Of a stretch of 24,844 nucleotides of DNA, positions 1-8,703 are shown in pieces; position 1 is the stretch's first letter; each line of letters begins with the position of its first letter. The notes below the pieces were generated by a model. That model had not been told where the DNA came from. It did no database searches and saw only the letters and a program-made list of their open reading frames with translations. A program made the position numbers and the translations under genes. The stretch covers positions 5,545 to 30,388 of the forward strand of contig JAAAIG010000462.1 of NCBI GenBank assembly GCA_015852425.1. Direction: 5' to 3'. This stretch comes from Gryganskiella cystojenkinii. Its lineage: Eukaryota > Mortierellomycota > Mortierellomycetes > Mortierellales > Mortierellaceae.

Positions 1-2949
1 GTGGTTGCCTCTGTTGCAACATCAGCTGTTGCTGCTGCTGATATTTCTGCTGCTGCTGATACATCATTTGCTGCTCAAAGAGCTCTTGTTGTTCCAACTT
101 GCGCTGCTGTTGCTGTTGCTGTTGTTGCTGCCCGTAATCTGGCTGTTGCAACTTGAGCTGTTGCATCTGATGCTGAAGTCGCTGCTGGCTATAGTCAACG
201 CTCTGAGCACTAGGATGATCGAGACGGACATCGTCTTTAGGAGGTGGAAGAGGGGCAGTGTCGGATTGAGGAGCAGTTGGAGCAGGTCGTAGTGAAGCGT
301 TCTTGGCCTCCGAGGGCAAAGATTCGTATGATGGCGATTTCGAAGGTTGCTTTCCAGATGAGATAGGTACACGTCCCGTTTGGTTACGGCGTCTGATCTC
401 CTCCATGAGCTTGTTTGCTCTCTCTGCTGGCATACCACAGTGGTTAGGGACAAGATCACTGCATCCTTCGTGTGCAACAACCGGACACTCTAATTAGCGA
501 AAACATAAAATTGAGTTAAAAGACTGGAGAATGTCGAGGTTGAGTTTTAGCAAACGCGAGGCCCGGCTGACAGACTTACCAATGCACTTTTTGTGTCGAC
601 GTCCGAACGTGAGCATGTGTCCGCAGTGAGAGCACCAAGTTGGAGATAAGTTTGTAAAGTTCTCGAAACGATGTGGGATGCGATGATTCATCTTGGCCTC
701 ATCCGGATCCTCTGAAGACTTGGACGAAATACATTTGATAAAGACCTTCTCTGCGCACTTTTGATGACAAGTAAATTTGCAGTCTATGCATTTATCAAGA
801 GCGATGTCCAGCGGTGTTAGTAGCTGATAATGGGCTGTATTGTCCACTCACGAGATGGCACACATATTAAGCTCTTACCCTCGCATTGCGCTCCTTTTCC
901 AGTGAAAAGTTCGGCACAGAGAGCACAGCACATAATCTGAAAGAACTTTTGAGACACAAACTTATGTCCCTGGATCTCTTTGATTTGGTCCTTTCTCTTG
1001 CGAACGGCACCTTGACGCCCAAGCTTTGAGGGACGTTTACGGAGAGCAACGTCCTTGACTAAAAAGAATACGCGCGCGTAGATATCAGCGTTAAACTGGA
1101 CATTCGATTCGCGCAAAACAAGATAAAGGAGCAGTCCTTGCGACTCTTACCAAAGTTGAACTTTAAGCTGATCTGTCCGATTGGCTCCAAGTCCCACCAA
1201 GACTCGATACCCTCAACGCCATTGATGGGGTTATCTCCTAACGGCCCAGTTCCTGGGCGGATCACCGGCGTTCGCAAAGTTAAATCCTGTGCATTGGCTG
1301 CGGCCCAAGCAGCATCGTTATCCGCCTCGACTTTTTTGCGACGCAACTCCTCGACCAAATCTGAGATCTTGAGCCAGAACATGCCAATGGGGACTGGGAC
1401 GTGGTCCGGCTTGTCAAAGACTGCGATCTCGATCTCGCTAGCCTTTGTTACAGGCACCTCAAAATCCTCGTTCCAACGGATTCCGGAGGGTCCATTGCGC
1501 GCCATTCTCGTCTTGCCTCTATGAGCTCCATCAATCTTGATGGTCACCATAGATTCTGCTGGTCTAGAGTTGCGAGTTGGCGCATTATTTTGATGCTTTG
1601 TACCAGTCACTCGGACGTACAGAGTCCCTGTCATCGGGCGCCTCAGTGCTGTTCCGGGAGCAGCCGTAATATCGTCCTCTACAATTTCAACATGAATGGA
1701 AAACATATTTTAGAGAGATAGATATGGCAGATAGCCGGGCAAAAATGGAATTACGCCATAATCAACCTTTCAGCGACATACCTTGTCCAGGAATGTATAG
1801 GCCTTGATACTTCTGCAGCGCTCGCTTCAGCAGCACAACGCGTTCGCTACTCTCAGCATTGCCATCTGCAGCATCCACACCCAAACGCTCGAGTTTCTCG
1901 GACGCGATTTTGACTTTTTTTTCGACATCAAGCTTGTATGCCAGTTCTCGAAGCTTGTAAGTCACCTTCTTAGCCGTGATGGGTGTAGCGGCTTTAAGAA
2001 GATCTACGAGGACGTCAACAGTGCGTATTAGAAAGGATGGCGTGTATATAATAAAAGGAGCAAATCGTCGTATTCATGGCTCTTTCTGCGCGTGTAAAAA
2101 TTAGTCTGCTTTTTCTTAGTCCAGAATGACTACTCAGCCCAATTGCCCAGCCAGGTGGCTATATTGCCCAAGCTGACTTGTTGCTGACCAATTCGTGAGC
2201 CACCGTTCCGACGCCATTGTTGCGTCTTTTTATCCCCGGGGCTTTTCGATGTCCATATTCGCCAACAATCTGTTGCTCCACTTCAAGACAAAACTGCCAC
2301 TTACCGACTGTAGACAAAGGTCGTTGGGAGATGAAATCGTCTGGATAGTGGGTGCTCGACTCGGAAGCTTTCCTACTCGGAGTGTGCCGAGAGTCAGCAG
2401 AGTAGTCTGAATGGAACGAGCGCGAATGGTTCTCGAGATTGGCCTTCATCATTGGCGGAGCATTGTCGAAGCTGGGCAGGGTGATGGGGATGTGCGTCCT
2501 TGCGACCTTGGGTGAGTTCTCCTGCTTCTTTAACTGTAGCTTGTCAAACTCGTTCTGAAAGTAGTTGATGCGCTGCTGAGACTCTTCCATCGTAGCGTCG
2601 CAGGCAGCCTTGGCGGCTGCACTCTGTTGGAAATCACGCAGCTTCATAGTCGCTGCCTTGATCTCCTTCTCCTTTTGCAATCGCTTCCTGACATCCTCCA
2701 GCTTTTGGTCGTCGTCCATCTCCTGCAATCAAATCAAGTAAGGAAAGGAGAAAAAAAAAGAGAGACATGATGTACAAGGGAAAAGAAACAATGAAATAAA
2801 GAGCAGGCCGTTAGTCTGAGCAGACAGGTCCAGTTGGTCATTTTCCACGTGTATTGCAGTACTTCCTGCAGGTTTTGCTTGGATACGGGGAGAGAGGGAG
2901 AGTGAGGATGCGACTTATTTACCTGTTGTTGCCTCTTGTCCTGGTCCAT
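1..2949 (-). CDS. pkc1: Protein kinase C, Pkc1 type (N-terminal regulatory part; kinase domain beyond the left edge)
   Basis: Regulatory half of a fungal protein kinase C, the Rho-controlled kinase of cell-wall integrity signalling at the plasma membrane. Exon model (minus strand): 2949-2923, 2722-2305, 2003-1782, 1678-1151, 1058-879, 783-580 and 489-1, giving about 689 residues with the frame kept across all six introns. Domains in order: HR1a (about 10-75) and HR1b (about 149-215), the Rho-binding coiled coils; a C2-like domain (about 223-398); a pseudosubstrate-like stretch RQGAVRKRK (about 413-421); C1a (430-476) and C1b (496-544), both with complete His/Cys zinc ligands; then a Pro- and Gln-rich linker reaching the window edge. 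The start is a 9-residue first exon, MDQDKRQQQ, joined in phase 0 to EMDDDQ; it is the least certain part. The last five introns are all phase 1. HR1-HR1-C2-C1-C1 is the known fungal Pkc1 layout; the kinase domain itself is inferred, not seen. Confidence 0.93.
5..180 (-). repeat. CAG/CAA-rich tract encoding polyglutamine in Pkc1
   Basis: The strand complementary to the one shown has runs of CAG and CAA codons, giving several Q4-Q7 stretches broken by Leu, Met, Tyr and Lys. It lies in the linker between C1b and the expected kinase domain. Such tracts are length-variable and flexible. The mixed CAG/CAA codons show it is not a pure trinucleotide expansion. Confidence 0.85.
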
Positions 2950-3515
2950 TGCAAGGGTTATCCCGTTAAAGAGAGTTGCTTGTGGGGGAATAATGTCGCG
3001 AGACTTATATTTTTATCTCTGCTGGGGTCGTCAGTGGTAGTGAGTGGGTCGACAAACTTGGAGGAGCGAAGGGTCTTTAGAGTTGGCGACAAAAATAGAA
3101 GGGTTCCTGTCCTCGAAAGGAAAAGAGAGAGAGAGAGAGCGAGAGGAGTCAGGGGATTACGAGTCCTAGTCAATTATTTTAGTGGCTAGTGAAGAAGGGC
3201 GAAAGCGCGATAGGGTGCGGGGCAGCAGAAGGACAGTAAATGATGAAGAGGATGCAGAGGGGAGTGAGAGTAGAGAGATGAAAGGATGAAACGATGGACA
3301 ATTGAAAAAAAAAGGGACCGAGCCAAAAAAAAAAGACTTTTGGGTGTTTAAATCCCCGAACAAATTTGGGTTCACGTGACCAGGTCGAATCGTTGGGTTG
3401 CCGCCAACCTCTGATCAGTCCTGTTTCTGTCGCTGCTCTTTTTACTCAATTGTCGATCGGAATCCTCAGGAACAGCAATCAACACTAGACGATACCGGTC
3501 ACCGCCGCCGCCACC
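2950..3515. promoter_or_regulatory. Divergent promoter and 5' leaders between pkc1 and the TrhO-like gene
   Basis: About 570 bp between two outward-facing start codons, with no convincing ORF. The side next to pkc1 is strongly pyrimidine-rich when read in the pkc1 direction, a composition common in fungal promoters and leaders. It includes a (GA)n run at 3125-3139. The side next to the plus-strand gene ends in repeated CCG triplets just before the ATG. No clear TATA box was found for either gene. Confidence 0.6.
3125..3139. repeat. (GA)n microsatellite
   Basis: Seven and a half perfect GA units (CT in the pkc1 sense) inside a longer purine-rich stretch in the divergent promoter. Confidence 0.8.
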
Positions 3516-5142
3516 ATGATCGCTGCACATAAACGAACCCTCGGGACAACTACCTGTCTGATTCTGAAGGCACTCCAAAGTCGCATTGACATTGCCTCCA
3601 AGACCCTCATTCAGAACCATAGCAAGGCCCATTCAATCTTTCTTCCCCTCCGCTTGACGCACCAAAGTCATTGTCAAGTCTACAGGGCGTTTTCGAGCTC
3701 ACCTCAGGTACTCAAAAATCATCGACAAACTCCCTCTGCGCCTATATCGACAGATCCTCACAGCAGTTTAATCGAGAATGGATCCGCCCTGGTCAAAAGT
3801 CCTGCCGTCGACGGACTCGAAAAAGCCGTTGGAAAATTGATGAGGGACCATATCCAACGGACACCTCATCCGCCAGCCAAGGATTATATTACTCTCTCCT
3901 TTTACCAATTCCGACCAATCGATAAACAGGATCTGATGAAGATTCAGTACTACTTCTTGACCGATCTCAGGGCCATGGATGTCGTGGGCAGAATATACGT
4001 CTCGACAGAAGGAATCAATGCTCAGATCAGTTGTCCAAAAGGCAGGGTCGACCGCTTCAAGGACTACTACGCTACTCACTGGCCTATTTTCGATAAGATC
4101 CGGTTTAACGAAGCCATGTCGGAAGGAAAAGCCTTCAAGAAACTCCATGTTCGGATCAAGGGACAGGTACGACTCTCCTCTCGGAACGTTTTTTGTTTTT
4201 TTTTATATTTCAATGGAAACTCATTGTTTTATTATCTTGATGAGATTAGCTCGTGGCGGATGGAATTGACAACAGCACTTTTGACCTTTACAATGAGCCA
4301 ACGTACTTGACCCCAGAAGAATGGCACAAGGAGCTCTCCTCCCTGTCGAGCCCTCCAGTCTTGATCGACATGCGGAACCACTACGAGAGGTAACCAGCAA
4401 AAACAACGACTCGAAAAGGCATAAACAACACCTGGAAGGCATGACTCTTATTATTCTATTTGCACCTCGTAATAGCTCCATCGGCCACTTTGAAAACGCC
4501 GTCCGACCCGACGTTACTACCTTCAAGGAGAACGTGGACGCCATGTTTGACATTTGCGACGGCAAGGAGGATCAAGATATCTATATGTACTGCACTGGAG
4601 GCATTCGCTGCACTCGCTCGGGAGCGCTCTTGAAGTCCAAGGGGTTCAAGTCGGTCAAGATGTTGCAAGGGGGTGTAACGGCCTATGGACGATTTATTCA
4701 GGACCAGCGCGCTGCAGCAAACAAGGTAGCCACAGACAAGGCTGTGGCTGAGATGACGGAGGTAGAACCAGTCAAGTCTATTTACAAAGGCAAAAATTTC
4801 ACCTTCGACAAACGCCTCGGCGAGCCCATCACGGACGAGGTACTGGCCAAATGTCACCTCTGTGGTACTGCTTGTGATACCTATTGCAATTGCGAGAACA
4901 CTGCCTGCAACTTGTTGATGATCTCTTGTCCCGCATGCCAAGAGGTTCACAAGGGTACTTGTGGTTCAGGCACCTGTGTGGACATGGTGAAGGAACTCCA
5001 AGCCAAACAAAAGTACATTAACGAGAAGTACCCCCAGTTGATCGGAATGAAGGCTCGACCTGGGATCAAACCCTTGCATGAATACCGTAGTCGTGTCCGA
5101 CCCGCTCATGTCATCGGCACAGATAGGAATAAAGACCAGTAG
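3516..5142 (+). CDS. trhO: Rhodanese-domain protein, tRNA uridine(34) hydroxylase TrhO/YceA-like, probably mitochondrial
   Basis: Exons 3516-4166, 4250-4389 and 4476-5142 give 485 residues. The TrhO/UPF0176 family makes 5-hydroxyuridine at wobble position 34 of some tRNAs (known for the bacterial enzyme; inferred here). Residues 1 to about 75 look like a mitochondrial presequence: basic and Ser-rich, almost no acidic residues, with a possible cleavage context around YRAFSSSP. An acylphosphatase-like module follows (about 110-215, including VSTEGINAQISCP). Then comes a rhodanese domain whose active loop CTGGIRC has the catalytic Cys at about 303 and a second Cys at 308. The C-terminal region is Cys-rich (from CHLCGTACDTYCNC), typical of the family. 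The first intron is phase 0 and the second phase 2; removing them restores KGQ-LVADGID and HYE-SSIGHF. The ATG sits in an almost ideal GCCGCCACC context. The gene converges with the next one, leaving only 75 bp between stop codons. Human TSTD2 is a related alternative label. Confidence 0.9.
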
Positions 5143-5217
5143 TGATCCAATAATCTCGAAAAACACGAGTGCCAAAAGAACTGTACTGGACATGAACTTA
5201 ATATATTGGTTTATTAT

Positions 5218-5952
5218 CTATCGACCAGGTCTTTGACAGGCTTTGAGCAGAATGTGCATACGCTCCTCTTGCTCTGCAGACAAGAGTTCCATTCTATGAA
5301 TCATCTCTTGTCTCAGCATGTTTAGTTGTTCAACAGAGGCCGCGACAGGTACCGAGGATGATGCAGCGAACGCGGATGCATTGTTGGCTTGAAAGGGAGA
5401 CCAGTCCGAATCTTCTGCAGTAGCGGTGACTGTTGTACCCGACGTCTTTTCTGGGTGTGAAGTCGTACTGCTGCTGCTGAGTCGACCCTGTGCGATCGCA
5501 TGGATCTCGGACGAGCCTCTTACTGATGATGTTGATGGACGAGATAGCTGCTGCTGATAGTCGAAAGAAGTGCTCAAAGACGTTGATGTAAGACTGTCTA
5601 CGCCTTTTACTGACTTTTCAATCTTTTCGATATTCTCCGGCACAGTCGATCTTGGAGGGATGTCCTGACTGGAAACGACCTGGAGCACCACATCTGGTTG
5701 AAGCTTGATAGATTTTGGTGAGATCCTCTTTGAGGATGAGTTACGAGCTGGTAAGACAATTCCAGAAGCATCGAGGAGGTAAACGGCGTTGGGGAAGACC
5801 TCGAGGATGTCTTCCCAAGGGATGAGCTTCATATTATGAGTCCTGTCATTGATGGCGTTGATACTAAGAACGGGTCCTTGACCAGCAACAGATCGAAAAG
5901 CTTGGGTGTCGATGGTATCCGGAAGTTGCGGAGACGTGATCCAGTTGAACAT
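5218..5952 (-). CDS. Unrecognised 244-aa protein with IPWEDI motif and C-terminal coiled coil
   Basis: Uninterrupted 244-residue ORF, apparently a single exon. I do not recognise the family with certainty. Residues 1-95 look like a compact folded module: hydrophobic strands (VLSINAI), then IPWEDILEVFPNAVYLL, then a Pro/Ile segment ending QPDVVLQVV. Residues 100-195 are Ser/Thr-rich and low in complexity. The last 35 residues (EQLNMLRQEMIHRMELL onwards) form a likely amphipathic coiled coil, and the protein stops soon after. From memory, the layout resembles the N-terminal part of large multicopy protein families in Mortierella-type fungi, so this could be a short member or a truncated copy; that is an inference. 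It is tail-to-tail with the TrhO-like gene, and its poly(A) region (TTTATT near 5210, minus-strand AATAAA) lies in the shared spacer. Confidence 0.6.
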   Translation of the reverse strand: MFNWITSPQLPDTIDTQAFRSVAGQGPVLSINAINDRTHNMKLIPWEDILEVFPNAVYLLDASGIVLPARNSSSKRISPKSIKLQPDVVLQVVSSQDIPPRSTVPENIEKIEKSVKGVDSLTSTSLSTSFDYQQQLSRPSTSSVRGSSEIHAIAQGRLSSSSTTSHPEKTSGTTVTATAEDSDWSPFQANNASAFAASSSVPVAASVEQLNMLRQEMIHRMELLSAEQEERMHILLKACQRPGR

Positions 5953-7128
5953 GATGTACGGTGTTGTTCAGCGGTGATGATAGCTTCGTATGAGAGACGA
6001 CTTGACTTGTCCTGCTTGAGTAGAGGTATGGTTGAAAGGCTAAACAGAGAAAGTGGAGAGGGGAGAGGGAAAACAAAGAGGAACAACACCAAAACACAAA
6101 GGGGCTTTTTGATGCTCACGCCAAGGATGTTAAAAAAAGAGAGTCGAAGCGGAAAGACGGTCACGAATTCGAGGTTTCTCCATTTGGACAAATGAATGTC
6201 TATGCCACAGCACAGCCCCCCTCCAAGAAATATTAGTTCAACGTGGTCAGCCTACGCCTGGTCTTTTCACTGCGGAGTATCGAATACTTGCACCATCCAC
6301 TCCCAAGATTCCTCTGATAGTCTTGCAAGTCTGCTGCCATTGCCCACTGAAGTGGTTAGAGTAAATGTTTAATCACTGCCCTAGAATTTAGAGCCACAGA
6401 GAAGCAAATGATTGGAGACATCTTGTTTGTTAGCAGGAGCAATACCAAGTTCCGATTATCGTTTCGAAATGCGAAGCATTTTTGGGAGCCCCAGGGTTTC
6501 TCTGGGGTCATCATTTGTTTCTGATACCACTAATACCGCTAATCGAGACTGTTCTTTATTGGGTTCTCTACTAAAAAATAAAAAATAAAAATCCACATAT
6601 GGGGCAAAGTATGTCGTCAATTGCGTTTGCAAGAGAAGCAAAAAAAATAGGCCGCGGTTTGGCAATTAGTCAACAAGGCGATCGAATTACAACGACTGTT
6701 GAAAGATCAAAATAAAGAGGATCAAGAGACATTAAGAGTATTGCAGGATCCTTTGTCATCAAAGGAGTTCGAGTTTGAGTTCCTGAGAGACCAAGGAAGC
6801 TGTTTGGTCGTCCTTTCAAATTATTAAGGATCTGATGAGTAAGTTTTAGGTGAAAATGACGGGTTGCACAAGCCACCAAAAGAAGAAGGAGTGGATCGGA
6901 CAGAATTTTGCCAGGACCGCCCGCCACTTCTTGATTTTCATGTGCTGCTGGTTGGCTGGACCTGACCTGTCTCTTCAAAACGCAGTAATAAAAAGAAAGA
7001 AAAAAGGAAGGGAAAAATACCAACCGCTTTTTACTTTTCTTTTCGTTTTTCTTCCTCTCATCATCTTGCTCAATCACTTTCAACGACACACTCTCTTTTT
7101 TTTTAAGCACACATACATATAATACATA
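5953..7128. other. Spacer between the 244-aa gene and RIB3, no gene seen
   Basis: About 1.2 kb with only short shadow ORFs. The first 240 bp are pyrimidine-rich in the sense of the minus-strand gene and probably hold its promoter and leader. The last 150 bp are T- and C-rich on the plus strand, ending in a long T-run and a CA/TA-rich stretch immediately before the RIB3 ATG, as expected for its promoter and leader. A short perfect hairpin (6489-6507) lies in the middle. No tRNA or snoRNA could be recognised. Confidence 0.6.
6489..6507. repeat. Short inverted repeat, 6-bp perfect stem
   Basis: CCCCAG and CTGGGG flank a 7-nt loop. It lies in the spacer upstream of RIB3, far from either start codon. 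The function is unknown and a chance stem is possible. Confidence 0.4.
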
Positions 7129-8416
7129 ATGGTTCAAGAAATTTCTGAAGTCAAGTTTGACTCCGTCGAGGCTGCTGTCAAGGATATTGGTAATACACTC
7201 ATCACCCATGGAACAATACAATTAGTCTCCTCGGTTGGACCACGAATCAGATGAACCGAGCCAGGAACCCAATTTTGCATTACTGCTCAGGAAACTGACC
7301 CATCGAAGAAGGGGTGCAGGAGTCGACAGCAGAGCTGACTGATCAGTTCAATCAACAAACAACTCCCGCAGGATGAGATTCGACTTTTTTTTTCTTCTTC
7401 CTTTTCGACATGACCCTTCCGAATCTTGTACTGACTGACTAGGTTGTTTTTATCCTTTTCCATAGCCGCCGGCAAGTTCATCATTGCCGTTGACAACGAG
7501 GACCGAGAGAACGAGGGCGATCTGATTATTGCGGCCGAGAAGGTCACCACAGAGCAAATGGCCTTTTTGATCCGTTACTCAAGGTAAATAGTCTTTCTTC
7601 CCATATGGGAGGTTCATTGATGATCAGAGGAAGCTGGAGTTGACTATACGGCGAATCAAAAATAAGACGATCGACTGAAGCAGGCAAGACAAAAGACATT
7701 AAGAACGGCGCCGATCAACACTTCTCAGCCGACAAAGAAAGAAAGCGAGCAAAAAAAGATGGGCTACAAGCTTAGAGTTTAGCATATGGCTCTCATCACC
7801 CGCACGTTACTCGGAAACCCATGGAAGGGATGAACCCGAGTGACGGGACACACCCGCAAAAATCCAGTTCTGCCTACCTACCCGAGCGAAACTCTTTTTA
7901 CTGATTTTTTTTTTCTTTTACACATGGACTTTGCAATACAATAGTGGATACGTCTGCGTTCCCTCTGCACCCTCAAGGCTAAAGGAATTGGACTTGCCCT
8001 TGATGGTTCCCAACAACCAAGAGCTCATGAAGACCGCTTACACTGTGTCGGTCGATTACGCACACGGAACCACGACCGGTATCTCTGCCCATGACCGTGC
8101 CCTGACTTGCCGATCCCTCGCTGACCCCACCAAGACCGCTAAGGATTTTAACCGTCCCGGACATATCTTGCCCCTTCGCTATGCCGAGGGCGGTACGATC
8201 CGTCGTTTCGGCCACACCGAGGCCTCGGTCGATCTGTGCAAGTTGGCAAAGTTGCAGCCTGTTGCTGTGATCTGCGAGTTGGTTAATGATCGTGATGGGT
8301 CCATGGCCCGTCGCGACGACTGCTACAAGTTTGCCCAAGAGCACGGTATCAAGCTCGTGACGATCGCAGATATCAAGAAGTACAGAGAAGATCACGGATT
8401 GATCGAGAACTTCTAG
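7129..8416 (+). CDS. RIB3: 3,4-dihydroxy-2-butanone-4-phosphate synthase (Rib3)
   Basis: Converts ribulose 5-phosphate to 3,4-dihydroxy-2-butanone 4-phosphate plus formate, the four-carbon input for lumazine in riboflavin synthesis. Exons 7129-7189, 7466-7583 and 7945-8416 give 216 residues, the normal single-domain size in fungi; there is no fused GTP cyclohydrolase II. Family signatures are intact: the acidic [11 protein letters not shown] loop (30-40), containing the metal-binding Glu and the substrate-contacting Arg and Asp; THR-rich [17 protein letters not shown]; the second metal ligand in RRFGHTEA (His about 150); and [13 protein letters not shown]. Both introns (276 and 361 nt) are longer than most in this window, and removing them rebuilds KDI-AAGKF and RYS-SGYVC. 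The first exon encodes only 20 residues, and its ATG follows a T-rich leader. The gene converges with the acyltransferase gene downstream. A cytosolic location is expected. Confidence 0.96.
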
Positions 8417-8703
8417 ATTCCCCCCTCTCTCATTTTGTTTTTTACTTTCGTTGCAGTGCCGTTCAGTAGACAGACTTGTAATATAATATCCCCATTCAAT
8501 CTTGATCAACTGTCATCGTTAACATGCATCGTTTCTGGGCGTGGATCTGATGGGGAGAAGAAACACGCACGGCAACCATGAAGAACGATAAAAGTAACAG
8601 AAAACAAGAAAAAAAATGTTTTATGAAGAAGCCGGAAGAAGGATGAGTAATTTTTATTTTATTTTTATTTTTCTTGGCAGGTTTCCCACGCTGTTTTGAT
8701 CAT
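8417..8703. other. Convergent spacer between RIB3 and the CysA-like gene
   Basis: 287 bp between two stop codons, holding 3' untranslated regions only. An AT-rich repeat of the ATTTT type occurs at about 8649-8672. TTTATT at the right end gives AATAAA next to the minus-strand stop codon. Confidence 0.6.

Noticed and set aside
2004..2304. Extra exon within the 301-nt pkc1 intron
   Set aside because: Direct joining gives the expected HR1b start ([13 protein letters not shown]) in the right phase, so no extra exon is needed.
2958..3375. Short ORFs on both strands in the divergent promoter
   Set aside because: Their Ser/Leu/Phe and Arg/Glu composition only reflects the purine/pyrimidine skew of the DNA.
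7129..7465. FMN riboswitch upstream of or in RIB3
   Set aside because: No conserved FMN aptamer pattern is visible, and such elements are bacterial.
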